From: UBA7398 sp964567545
GTDB lineage: Bacteria > Actinomycetota > Actinomycetes > Nanopelagicales > Nanopelagicaceae
Assembly (NCBI GenBank): GCA_964567545.1
Contig: CAZMNB010000003.1
Span: 1-64,000 of the forward strand
Direction: 5' to 3'
Length of the DNA stretch: 64,000 nt
Shown: piece after piece, positions 27,788-36,147 of the stretch
Layout of the letters: the number at the start of each line of letters is the position of its first letter
How positions within the stretch are numbered: position 1 is the first letter of the stretch
Position numbers and translations under genes: made by a program
The notes under the pieces: generated by a model
What the model saw: the letters and a program-made list of their open reading frames with translations, nothing else
Database searches by the model: none
Told to the model about the DNA's origin: nothing

Positions 27788-28800
27788 AGTCGATACCTCC
27801 GAATATTGCTAAGCAACGAATAATGTTTAGCTCGATGGCCTTCGCGAATAAAGTTGACTGCTCCTTGAGGAATCAGAATCACTGCAAGAATTATGATTCC
27901 GCCTAAAATAAAAGTATGTAAATTTGTGAAGTGTTCACGAAGATATTCCGAGATGAACTGTAAACCTAGAGCTCCAAATAATGGCCCTAAGACAGTTCCG
28001 CTTCCACCAATTACAACCATCATGATCATTAAGACGGTAATTTCCACATCAAATAGGCGCTCTGGAAAAATTGTGATTTGTTGGAAAACATAACTTGATC
28101 CAACAATTCCAGTAATAAAAGCTGATAATCCGAAAGCCATAACTTTGCTTCGAACTGTGTTTATACCAACTGCAGCTGCAGCATCCTCATTTTGATGAAT
28201 TGCGCGTAATCCATAACCGAATTTGTTTCGAGAAACTAGCGTGCCAATAATTAAGGCAAAAATAGCGATTCCCATAAATAGTAAATAGAAGCCGGTGTCA
28301 CCTAGATATTGGGTTTTGGCAAATTTACCTGCAATTGGAACGCTGATGCCAGCGCCTCCGCCAGTTAAGTTCGGCAAGTTGATTACTACTTCACGGACAG
28401 CTTCGGCAACACCTAGCGTTGCAATGGCAAAGTAATGTCCTTTCAGTTTTAAGAGTGGTTGCCCAATTAGTAGCGCAAATAGCGCTGCAAAAAATCCGCT
28501 TAGTGGCATTGCTAACCAAAAACTAAATTGGTATTTCAGCATTACCACTGCCGAGAAATATCCACCCATTCCAAAGAAAACTACTTGTCCAAAAGAGGCA
28601 TAACCTGTAAAACCACCGATTATGTTCCAACCCTGAGAGAGCGCAATAAACATGAAAATTGTAGATATCGCCCGGAGTTCACCACCTGGCAAGTGCGATC
28701 TAATTAAAAGCGCGAACACCAAAGCTATTACGGAAGAGGCTAACAAGATTAATTGCTTGACTGATTTCCGGGGTTTGTTCTCGACGAGAGCTGTAGCCAT
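27784..28800 (-). CDS. livM: ABC transporter permease, LivM type
   Basis: A 338-residue membrane protein with about eight to ten hydrophobic segments. LivM hallmarks are GGFTGYASFGQVVFFGMGGY and GGSGTVLGPLFGALGL. It pairs with LivH to form the channel. Start overlaps the livH stop by one base. Confidence 0.92.
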   Translation of the reverse strand: MATALVENKPRKSVKQLILLASSVIALVFALLIRSHLPGGELRAISTIFMFIALSQGWNIIGGFTGYASFGQVVFFGMGGYFSAVVMLKYQFSFWLAMPLSGFFAALFALLIGQPLLKLKGHYFAIATLGVAEAVREVVINLPNLTGGGAGISVPIAGKFAKTQYLGDTGFYLLFMGIAIFALIIGTLVSRNKFGYGLRAIHQNEDAAAAVGINTVRSKVMAFGLSAFITGIVGSSYVFQQITIFPERLFDVEITVLMIMMVVIGGSGTVLGPLFGALGLQFISEYLREHFTNLHTFILGGIIILAVILIPQGAVNFIREGHRAKHYSLLSNIRRYRL

Positions 28801-29684
28801 CAGAACTCCACTCTTGAAGCATAAAAAGCTTTACCTACTAAGCCATTAGGTCGGAAAATTAGAACCAAAATAAGGACTAGGAACGAGATGGCATTTACCC
28901 AAGTTCCAGAAAGATATTGACCGGCCCACGCTTGTACTAATCCAATTAGTAAACCACCCATGAGTGCACCGTACATATTTCCCAGACCACCTAGAACTGC
29001 AACTACGAACGCCATCAAAGTAAACTTTCCAGCTTTTGATGGATCAAATGTTTCAATAGTTGCAATCATTGTGCCTGCCATTCCAGCTAAGGCGGCTGCA
29101 ATTCCAAATGTCATTGCATAAACATGCCGTGCACGGATTCCCATAAGGCGCGCCGCACCGCGATCCATTCCGGTCGCCATAATTGATATACCAGTTCTAG
29201 TATGTTTCACAAAAAGGACCAATAAAAAAGTTATTGTGATTGCAAGTAAGAATGCGAGCAATCTAACCAGCGGAATTCTAACGTTTCCAACTTCAAAACT
29301 ATTACTTCCGTAGGATGTTTGAATACTTCTAAAATCTGCGGTAAACAATAAGTTCATAGCTTGAATAAGAATCATATTGATTCCAAAAGTTAAGAGTAAT
29401 GTTATAAATACTGGACCATTCACAATCAGATTAATCAGAAATCTCTGAATTAGGTAGCCAAGGCAGAAAAGGACTATTGCAGAAATAAACATGCCAAGGA
29501 AGGGATCCAAGCCAGATGATGCTTGAATTTCCCAAGCAATGTAAGCACCAAGTATTACAAATGCCCCGTGACATAAATTTACTATGTTCATAATGCCCCA
29601 CACCAAGGAGAACCCCACCGCGACAAGTGCGAGGAGCCCTCCTTGGAGCAGGCCATAAGTGGTTACTTGAAGAAAAGTACCCAT
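28800..29684 (-). CDS. livH: ABC transporter permease, LivH type
   Basis: A 294-residue membrane protein with the family start GLLQGGLLALVAVGFSLVWG, then NLCHGAFVILGAY, and GGLGNMYGALMGGLLIGL near the C terminus. Second gene of the operon, 22 bases after the binding-protein stop. Confidence 0.92.
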   Translation of the reverse strand: MGTFLQVTTYGLLQGGLLALVAVGFSLVWGIMNIVNLCHGAFVILGAYIAWEIQASSGLDPFLGMFISAIVLFCLGYLIQRFLINLIVNGPVFITLLLTFGINMILIQAMNLLFTADFRSIQTSYGSNSFEVGNVRIPLVRLLAFLLAITITFLLVLFVKHTRTGISIMATGMDRGAARLMGIRARHVYAMTFGIAAALAGMAGTMIATIETFDPSKAGKFTLMAFVVAVLGGLGNMYGALMGGLLIGLVQAWAGQYLSGTWVNAISFLVLILVLIFRPNGLVGKAFYASRVEF

Positions 29685-29706
29685 CCTTTAATAGTTTTTC
29701 CGGAAA

Positions 29707-30927
29707 TTATTTAGCATATGGCCAAATCATTTTTGCTTCTGCGTCACGCCTTGGCCAGACCGTTAATATCTTTCCTTTTTGAATTTGAATAACTGACATT
29801 GGTTTATATGTGTTCTGTCCAGTTGAATCAAATTTTATCTTCCCGAAGAAAGAAAGTGTGTCTAGGCCAACCAACGCAGCTTTAACATTATCGGGATCAA
29901 TAGATTTTGCTCGTTCAATGGCTAGCACCATCGCGAGGCATGCTGCGGTCGCTTCAGCGTTGTGATAAGTCGCTTGATGTCCAAATCTGGCTGCAAATTC
30001 AGTGTCGTAATTTTTTGCAGTACCGAAATAGTTATCTTGGCCTTTAGCGGTTCTCGTCCATTGTGTTGAACCCAAAACATTCTCTGCTAATGGTCCGAGA
30101 GTTGTAGCAAAATCCAGAATCGGTGGCGCAACTGTTTCAGCAAACATTTGCGGCACGACGCCAAGTTCTTTCGATTGCTTAATTAATGCAACGCCTTCTA
30201 CGAAATGGACTGAGCCGATAATGACATCAGGTTTGCTTGCCTTTACCTTATTGAGTGCCGCGCTAACGTCAGAAGTTGCATTTGGGAAATATTCAGGACC
30301 AATAATTGTGTATCCAAGTGCGGTGGCGGTTTTTACACCACCTGCAATAACGGTTTTTGAAAACCCATCATCAGCTGATAAAAATGCCATCTTAACCGGC
30401 TTAGTTTTTGCTAGTTCATTTATTGCCTTTACCATACTAGAGGCATATTCACTTGCGGGAGACATTACATTAAATGTGCGGGTGTAACCTTTATTGAAAA
30501 TGTTGTCATCAGCGCCACCAGAATCAACCATTGTTTGTTTGTTAATTTCAACTACAGCGGCTTGTGCGTTTACGTTTGCTGATCCATAGGAACTCAAAAT
30601 CAATTTAATTCCTTTGTCATTGAATTTTGTTAGATTCTGTGCTGCTACATCTGGCTTTGAAGTATCGTCCTGGAAAACTATTTCGATTTGTTTCTGCTTT
30701 CCACCAATAGTTGCCCTTGTGCGCGAATTTACTTTCTCTTGGCAAAATTGATAGCCCTCTTTAGTGAGGAGTCCTTCTTTGGCCAACGAACCGGTCAACG
30801 GTACCGATGCGCCGATTGTGATTGTTAAAACGTCAGCTGCATTTGCACTTTGAATTGAGTTCACTCCGAGTGAAATCAATGTGCATACCGAAGCAATCGC
30901 AGCGAACTTTCTTGGATTTTTATGCAT
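29707..30927 (-). CDS. Exported substrate-binding protein of the Liv-type transporter
   Basis: A 406-residue type I periplasmic-binding protein (Peripla_BP_6 family). A Sec signal peptide ends at SANA-A near residue 31; there is no lipobox cysteine. The mature start TITIGASVPLTGSLAKEG is typical of amino acid, amide and aromatic-acid binders. A good AAGGGAG site precedes the ATG. First gene of the Liv operon, transcribed from the 147-base space after the BadI-like gene, which may also allow read-through from the thiolase operon. The Azoarcus 2-aminobenzoate cluster also contains an ABC binding-protein gene, so 2-aminobenzoate or kynurenine is a reasonable candidate ligand. Confidence 0.9.
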   Translation of the reverse strand: MHKNPRKFAAIASVCTLISLGVNSIQSANAADVLTITIGASVPLTGSLAKEGLLTKEGYQFCQEKVNSRTRATIGGKQKQIEIVFQDDTSKPDVAAQNLTKFNDKGIKLILSSYGSANVNAQAAVVEINKQTMVDSGGADDNIFNKGYTRTFNVMSPASEYASSMVKAINELAKTKPVKMAFLSADDGFSKTVIAGGVKTATALGYTIIGPEYFPNATSDVSAALNKVKASKPDVIIGSVHFVEGVALIKQSKELGVVPQMFAETVAPPILDFATTLGPLAENVLGSTQWTRTAKGQDNYFGTAKNYDTEFAARFGHQATYHNAEATAACLAMVLAIERAKSIDPDNVKAALVGLDTLSFFGKIKFDSTGQNTYKPMSVIQIQKGKILTVWPRRDAEAKMIWPYAK

Positions 30928-31073
30928 ATCAAACTCCCTTTCCTGAGAGTTGTTAAATTAGTCAAGAAAGTAACACTCTAGAATTGGAGTGCAATTGAAT
31001 TGGTGAGGGGTACCTCTAAAGGTTTTAGGCGTATACCGCCGCTAGGTTATGTTTCAGCGCAACGTACAAATGG

Positions 31074-31874
31074 TTATTGCCGATATTGATTGAAATTAGG
31101 TGGTCGCTTTTCGTTAAAAGCTTTGCCACCTTCCTTAGATTCGTCGGTATCGGTATACAAATCTAAAACATCAAAGGCGAGTGATTGAATGCCACCAATA
31201 TGATCGGAGTCTGCATTAAAAGAATGCTTTAAAGTTTTTAGCGCAGTAGGTGAGAGGGAGGCAACTTTTTTTGCCCACTCACGTGCGCTTTCAATTAATA
31301 GATTGGGTGCAACAACTTTATTAACTAAACCCCATCGCTCAGCAGTTGCAGCATCGTACTGATCGCAGAGGAACCAAATTTCGCGGGCGCGCTTCTCGCC
31401 AACTACCCGAGCTAAATATGCGGTACCAAAACCGGCATCGAAAGATCCAACGCGAGGACCAACTTGACCAAATTTTGCTGTTTCCGAAGCTATTGATAAA
31501 TCAGATAGGACATGCAGTACGTGTCCGCCACCAATTGCGAAACCGTTGACAGCCGCAATTACCGGTTTAGGAACTGCGCGAATCAATTTATGTAGCGATT
31601 CAATTTCAAACATTCCAGTTTCAGTTTCACCGTAACCACCAGTTGTGGCTCGCTCTTTTTGGTCGCCACCAGTACAGAAAGCTTTCTCGCCAGCACCAGT
31701 AAGAATAATTGCACCAACTTTTTTATCGACCCAGGCGTATTTAAAAGCCGCTAACAACTCATCAACAGTCCGACCACGTAGTGCGTTGTAGCGATCTGGA
31801 CGGTTAATCGTAATCGTTGCAATTAATTCCGATACTTCGTAAGTGATATCGGTGAATTCGCCCAGTTTAATCAT
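31074..31874 (-). CDS. BadI/MenB-like ring-opening hydrolase of the enoyl-CoA hydratase family
   Basis: A 266-residue crotonase-fold protein. It matches my memory of 2-ketocyclohexanecarboxyl-CoA hydrolase BadI across its length: INRPDRYNALRGRT, GAGEKAFCTGGDQ, GFAIGGGHVLHVLSDL, FGQVGPRVGSFDAGFGTAYLARVVGEKRAREIW (given as landmarks) and the C-terminal YTDTDESKEG. BadI hydrolytically opens a 2-oxocyclohexane-carboxyl-CoA ring to pimelyl-CoA. The ACMR product, once deaminated, would be a 2-oxocyclohexane carboxyl-CoA, which fits this enzyme well. MenB (naphthoate synthase) is the main alternative; no menaquinone genes are present. Nine bases after the thiolase stop. Confidence 0.8.
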   Translation of the reverse strand: MIKLGEFTDITYEVSELIATITINRPDRYNALRGRTVDELLAAFKYAWVDKKVGAIILTGAGEKAFCTGGDQKERATTGGYGETETGMFEIESLHKLIRAVPKPVIAAVNGFAIGGGHVLHVLSDLSIASETAKFGQVGPRVGSFDAGFGTAYLARVVGEKRAREIWFLCDQYDAATAERWGLVNKVVAPNLLIESAREWAKKVASLSPTALKTLKHSFNADSDHIGGIQSLAFDVLDLYTDTDESKEGGKAFNEKRPPNFNQYRQ

Positions 31875-31883
31875 GGCGCTACT

Positions 31884-33074
31884 TTACTCGGCAACTTCAA
31901 TTACCACGGCGATGCCAAGACCTACTCCGATACAAGCGGCTGCAATACCAATTCCGCCGCCCTGGCGCTTTAATTCGCGGGCACAATCAACGATTACCCG
32001 AGCCGCTGATCCACCGATTGGGTGACCCATCGCAATCGCCCCACCATTTATATTTACCTGATCTGGGTTAATTTCTGGGATTTCATGAAGGACCGTTAAA
32101 ACCATTGAGGCAAAGGCTTCATTTATCTCCCAAACCTTAATATCGCTTACTTTCTTATCAACTTTCTTTAAAACTTTATGTATAGCAGTTACTGGTGCAC
32201 GCGAGAATTCATTTGGTTTTGTTGCGGTTACTTGAGTTGCAAGAATTCGACCAATTCCAGGAAGACCAAGTTCGGCACAGTTAATTTCATTCGTAATAAG
32301 CATTGCGACTGCGCCATCATTGATTGGTGATGAATTTCCAGCCGTTCCAGTTCCGCCTTCAGAAAATGCGGATGGTAAATTGGCAAGTTTTTCTAAGGAG
32401 GTATCGCGGCGGATTGATTCATCAATGGTTAAGCCGTTAAATGGAAGTGCAAAATCATCATGTATTTTCTTATCCCAAGCGATTGCTGCGCGTTGGTGCG
32501 AGCGGAGTGACCACTCATCTACATGCGCACGAGTGATGCCAAACCTTTGACTAACTTCTTCGGCACAACGTCCCAAACTTTGTACCCAGTTTTCTGGAAA
32601 TTTCGGATTGGTCATGCGCCAACCAACCGTAGATTGGTGTAGTTCTAAATCATTTGTAGATTCAGGCTTATTTTTAGAACCTCGTTCCACAATCCATGGT
32701 GCTCGTGACATTGATTCCACTCCGCCAGCAATCACATAGTTGTAATCTCCAAGTCGAATCGCACGTGAAGCTTGAATTACCGCCTCACCTCCAGAACCGC
32801 AGAGGCGATTTATCGTGGCTCCTGGAATGCTTTCTGGAAGTCCAGCTAGCAGCGCACCCATTCGTGCAACATTTCGATTATCTTCACCAGCACCATTTGC
32901 ATCGCCCATGATCACATCATCAATTAATTCTGGATTTAAGTTAGGAACTTTCTTAACCAATTCAGAAATTGTAAATCCCAATAAATCATCGGGACGAACT
33001 TTAGAGAGAGCGCCAAAATAAGCGCCAAATGGGGTTCTTACCGCAGCAGCGATGATGGCTTTGTGCTCTTGCAT
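31884..33074 (-). CDS. Acetyl-CoA acyltransferase (thiolase, PcaF/PaaJ-like)
   Basis: A 396-residue thiolase. The nucleophile is the Cys in INRLCGSGGEAV, with the conserved His in GGAIAMGHPIGGSAAR and the second Cys in AAACIGVGLGIA. The NRLCGSG form is common among 3-oxoadipyl-CoA thiolases, which act on dicarboxylic acyl-CoA. That would suit a product of ring opening by the adjacent BadI-like hydrolase. It is divergent from the SDR-RidA-ligase operon across about 100 bases, and probably co-transcribed with the hydrolase gene. Confidence 0.92.
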   Translation of the reverse strand: MQEHKAIIAAAVRTPFGAYFGALSKVRPDDLLGFTISELVKKVPNLNPELIDDVIMGDANGAGEDNRNVARMGALLAGLPESIPGATINRLCGSGGEAVIQASRAIRLGDYNYVIAGGVESMSRAPWIVERGSKNKPESTNDLELHQSTVGWRMTNPKFPENWVQSLGRCAEEVSQRFGITRAHVDEWSLRSHQRAAIAWDKKIHDDFALPFNGLTIDESIRRDTSLEKLANLPSAFSEGGTGTAGNSSPINDGAVAMLITNEINCAELGLPGIGRILATQVTATKPNEFSRAPVTAIHKVLKKVDKKVSDIKVWEINEAFASMVLTVLHEIPEINPDQVNINGGAIAMGHPIGGSAARVIVDCARELKRQGGGIGIAAACIGVGLGIAVVIEVAE

Positions 33075-33140
33075 GTAGCGTATTATTGACCATCCGCAGT
33101 ATTACTCGCCATTAACATGACGTTTAATGAAACGATATTA

Positions 33141-33153
33141 CGCACATCGTGCG
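33141..33153. promoter_or_regulatory. Inverted repeat in the divergent promoter region (possible operator)
   Basis: A perfect CGCAC-N3-GTGCG inverted repeat lies in the space between the thiolase and SDR genes, 6 bases before the strong GGAGGGG ribosome-binding site of the SDR gene. Its position could let a regulator act on the SDR operon. Short inverted repeats arise by chance, and no regulator gene is adjacent. Confidence 0.35.
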
Positions 33154-33175
33154 CTTACGGAGGGGGATTTCTTAA

Positions 33176-33943
33176 ATGGATCGACAACTCCGGATATTGG
33201 TAACTGGCGCAGGACGCGGTATCGGTAAAGCTATCGTTTCGCAATTAAAAAACGATCCACTAAAACATAAAATTGCAGTTACTGCTCGAACCGAATCTGA
33301 ATTGAATGAAGTTGTTTCCGGAGCACTTGGAGAGACTCTTGTGATCGCCGCTGATGCAACTTCTGCAAATGTTCCCAATCAAATTATTGAGAAAATGATT
33401 TCTACATGGGGTGGGGTAGATGTCATCATTCTCAATGCGGGCGAAGCAGATGTACAGAAGATTGAAGACACTTCAGATGTAATTTGGGAAAAGACGCTAG
33501 CGATAAATGCCACGGCACCATTTAGATTTATTAGAGCGGCAACGCCAACAATGAAAACGCAGAACTATGGTCGGATAATTGTGATTGCTAGCATCGCAGG
33601 CTTAATGGGTGAGGCATTTGTTACCGCTTATACCGCCTCAAAGCACGCGGTTGTCGGAGTTGTGCGGGCTAGCGCAGTCGAGTTAAGTAAGTATGGAATA
33701 ACGGTTAATGCGTTATGCCCAGGTTATGTTGATACGCCAATGCTAGATAAAGGTTTAGATGTTACCGCTGCCAGAACTGGCAAAACTCGAGATGAGCTGA
33801 GAGCTGCACTTGCCGTAAAACAACCGGGTGGCCGACTGTTGACCGCAAATGAAGTTGCGGATGCCGCACTTGCCTTTATTGATAACGGTGAATCCGGCCA
33901 AGCACATTGGTTGGATGCAGCAACGATTGGGGAGAAAAAATGA
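33176..33943 (+). CDS. SDR-family dehydrogenase, first gene of the aminobenzoyl-CoA operon
   Basis: A 255-residue short-chain dehydrogenase: TGAGRGIG cofactor loop, NAG in ILNAGEAD, Ser in IASIAG, catalytic YTASK, and the PG segment NALCPGYVDTP. It resembles 3-hydroxyacyl-CoA or 3-hydroxybutyrate dehydrogenases. It heads a five-gene operon (SDR, ridA, acyl-CoA synthetase, AMP ligase, mutase) joined by overlaps. In the Azoarcus 2-aminobenzoate cluster three beta-oxidation enzymes accompany ACMR; this gene is a candidate for the dehydrogenase step. An ATGA overlap links it to ridA. Confidence 0.88.
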   Translation: MDRQLRILVTGAGRGIGKAIVSQLKNDPLKHKIAVTARTESELNEVVSGALGETLVIAADATSANVPNQIIEKMISTWGGVDVIILNAGEADVQKIEDTSDVIWEKTLAINATAPFRFIRAATPTMKTQNYGRIIVIASIAGLMGEAFVTAYTASKHAVVGVVRASAVELSKYGITVNALCPGYVDTPMLDKGLDVTAARTGKTRDELRAALAVKQPGGRLLTANEVADAALAFIDNGESGQAHWLDAATIGEKK

Positions 33944-34338
33944 AAAAGTTCGATCGAATAAACCCAACTTCGCTTGCTGCGCCGATTGGATTTTCACATG
34001 CAGTCGCAACTGAGGGCGGCAAGTTAGTATTTCTTGCAGGTCAAACAGCGCTAAATAAAGAAGGTGTAATAGTTGGAAATGGCATTGTTGAACAATTTGA
34101 AAAAGCTCTCACAAATCTATTAACCGCTCTATTTGAGGCTGGCGGAAAACCATCGGATATAGCAAAGTTATCAATCTTTTCCGTTAATCCTGAGAATTAC
34201 CGCGAGAATGCGCGTGAAATCGGAAAAGTTTGGCAGCGCTTAGTTGGAAAAGAATTCCCAGCAATGACGCTAGTTGGCGTTACTCGGCTTTGGGATATCG
34301 AAGCGCTGGTAGAGATTGAAGGGTTTGCAGTTCTTTAA
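33940..34338 (+). CDS. ridA: RidA/YjgF-family enamine/imine deaminase
   Basis: A 132-residue RidA-family protein. I start it at 33940 (ATGA overlap with the SDR stop, GGGGAG site before it); a longer frame from 33907 would lie inside the SDR gene. The arginine that RidA enzymes use to activate the imine is present as Arg116 in VTRLWDI, with EIEGFA after it. RidA hydrolyses reactive 2-imino or enamine compounds to ketones plus ammonia. Here it is embedded in the aryl-CoA operon, next to the expected source of a cyclic enamine (ACMR product), so a catalytic role in the pathway is likely. Azoarcus clusters carry a YjgF-like gene too. Confidence 0.9.
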   Translation: MKKFDRINPTSLAAPIGFSHAVATEGGKLVFLAGQTALNKEGVIVGNGIVEQFEKALTNLLTALFEAGGKPSDIAKLSIFSVNPENYRENAREIGKVWQRLVGKEFPAMTLVGVTRLWDIEALVEIEGFAVL

Positions 34339-36125
34339 TGAACAAACTTGCAAATCTTTGGTCAGCAAAATCAGTTGCAGTAATCGGAGCCACCGAGCGC
34401 GTTGGCGCAATGGGGCGATTACCCATTGAGTATCTATTAAAACATGGCTATTCAGGTGAAATTTTTCCGGTAAATCCAAAAGGCGGAACCATATTAGGAA
34501 TCGCTGCATTTACTTCGATCTCTGAAATTGGGAAGCCAATTGATTTAGCGCTGATCATGGTGCCGTCTACTTTGGTTGAAGCAGCAGTTATCGATTCTGC
34601 AAAAGCAGGAATTCCAGTTGTGACTGTGATGGCTTCGGGTTTTGCTGAAGCTGATGGAGAGGGTGCAATCGCGCAAGATAGGTTAGTAGCAATCGCTAAA
34701 AAATCCGGAATGCGATTAGTTGGTCCAAATTGCATTGGTTCAGTCGGCGGAAACTCAAAACTGACCGCAACATTCTCGCCAGTTTTTTCATCAGATAGCA
34801 CAACGCTTTCTGCCGGATCACTTGCATTGGTTAGCCAATCTGGCGCTCTTGGTTATGGAACTTACTCGCTTGGATTAGATCGAGATTTACCAATAGGAGT
34901 AGTTGTTACTACTGGAAATGAAGCTGAGGTTAGCGCAATGGATATCGCAACTGCGCTTTCTGAAGATGAAGATGTTTCCGGAATTTTGATTTATACCGAG
35001 GGTTTAACTGAGGTTGAGCAATTACGCGAAATTGCATCAAAGAAACCAACCGCAATTTTAAAAGCTGGTCGCTCTGAAGCAGGTGCAGAAGCTGCCGCTT
35101 CACATACGGGCGCGCTAGCAACCGGTGATCGGGTAGTTGATGCTGCAATAAAAGCTACGGGAGCAGTACGCGTAAATAACGTTGAAGAGCTTCTTGATGC
35201 GGGCGCCGTTTTTACAACTGGCACAAAATTAACTGGCAAGCGAGTTGCAATCATTACTACCTCTGGCGGAAGCGGAATCCTNNNNNNNNNNNNNNNNNNN
35301 NNNNNNNNNNNNNNNNNNNNNNNNNNNNNNNNNNNNNNNNNNNNNNNNNNNNNNNNNNNNNNNNNNNNNNNNNNNNNNNNNTTTCCAACTCCAGAACGTG
35401 CTGCGCGAGCACTTGAATTATTACGAGTAGTTTCTATCCCAATTCCAAAATATTCACGAAAATCTCTAGTTGAGACAACAATTACTCCAGCTTTCGGTGC
35501 GAGCGAAGTGGAACTAAAAAATCTCTGGCAAAGCGCAGGCATTCCGGTTCCAGAATCAATTCTTGTTACCAATAAGAGTGAAGTAAGTTCCGCAGTTAAA
35601 AAAGTTGGCGGTCATGCCGTGTTGAAAGTGGTCATTCCAGGGCTATTGCACAAGAGCGATGCTGGCGGAGTTGCTTTGAATATTAGCGAAATCGAAGCAC
35701 CAGAAGTCTTTGATCAATTGATTGCAATTGCCAAAGGTGGGCAAGCGTCGGTACTAGTCGAAAGATTCGTTCCAAAAGGTGTGGAGGTGTTGGTTGGCAT
35801 CACGCCGTCACCACTCGGACGTGTTTTAACAATTGGTGTTGGTGGTGTTTTAACTGAAGTTATTAATGACACCTCACTTCGACTGTTACCTGTAAGTAGC
35901 GACGATGTGAATGCCATGGTTAATGAAACTCGATTAGCAAAATTATTTGCTGGAGTTCGTGGTGCAGCTCCTTCTGATCGTGCTGCATTTATTGAGCTCG
36001 TGCTTAGAATCACAGATGCAACCGCTGGATGGGAAGATGGTTTTGAGTTAGACATAAACCCTGTAACTGTTCTCTCGGATGGTGCTTGGGTGTTGGATAG
36101 CGCTTACGTCGCAGCGAACAATTAA
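34338..36125 (+). CDS. Acyl-CoA synthetase (NDP-forming), interrupted by assembly gap
   Basis: An ADP/GDP-forming acyl-CoA synthetase with the domain order CoA-binding (SAKSVAVIGATERVGAMG near residue 15), succinyl-CoA-synthetase-like (active-site His256 in AASHTGALATGD), and a C-terminal ATP-grasp domain (GHAVLKVVIPGLLHKSDAGGV, SVLVERFVPKGVEVLVG, as landmarks). A run of 100 N (35282-35381) removes residues after SGGSGI. The frame happens to stay open across it, but about 120 residues are expected there, so the true gap is probably near 360 bases. It starts in a TAATG overlap with ridA. Substrate unknown; it could activate an aromatic or short-chain acid. Confidence 0.85.
   Translation: MNKLANLWSAKSVAVIGATERVGAMGRLPIEYLLKHGYSGEIFPVNPKGGTILGIAAFTSISEIGKPIDLALIMVPSTLVEAAVIDSAKAGIPVVTVMASGFAEADGEGAIAQDRLVAIAKKSGMRLVGPNCIGSVGGNSKLTATFSPVFSSDSTTLSAGSLALVSQSGALGYGTYSLGLDRDLPIGVVVTTGNEAEVSAMDIATALSEDEDVSGILIYTEGLTEVEQLREIASKKPTAILKAGRSEAGAEAAASHTGALATGDRVVDAAIKATGAVRVNNVEELLDAGAVFTTGTKLTGKRVAIITTSGGSGIXXXXXXXXXXXXXXXXXXXXXXXXXXXXXXXXXXFPTPERAARALELLRVVSIPIPKYSRKSLVETTITPAFGASEVELKNLWQSAGIPVPESILVTNKSEVSSAVKKVGGHAVLKVVIPGLLHKSDAGGVALNISEIEAPEVFDQLIAIAKGGQASVLVERFVPKGVEVLVGITPSPLGRVLTIGVGGVLTEVINDTSLRLLPVSSDDVNAMVNETRLAKLFAGVRGAAPSDRAAFIELVLRITDATAGWEDGFELDINPVTVLSDGAWVLDSAYVAANN
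35282..35381. other. Assembly gap of 100 N
   Basis: Exactly 100 consecutive N lie inside the acyl-CoA synthetase gene. A round number is the usual placeholder for a gap of unknown length, so the size should not be trusted. Confidence 1.
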
Positions 36126-36147
36126 GAGATTGAAATAGGAGAGCGCC

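Noticed and set aside
33907..33939. Upstream start for ridA
   Set aside because: It lies inside the SDR gene; the ATGA start at 33940 has a good ribosome-binding site and family-like N terminus.
35282..35381. Frameshift or pseudogene in the acyl-CoA synthetase
   Set aside because: Both flanks are good family sequence; the interruption is an assembly gap.
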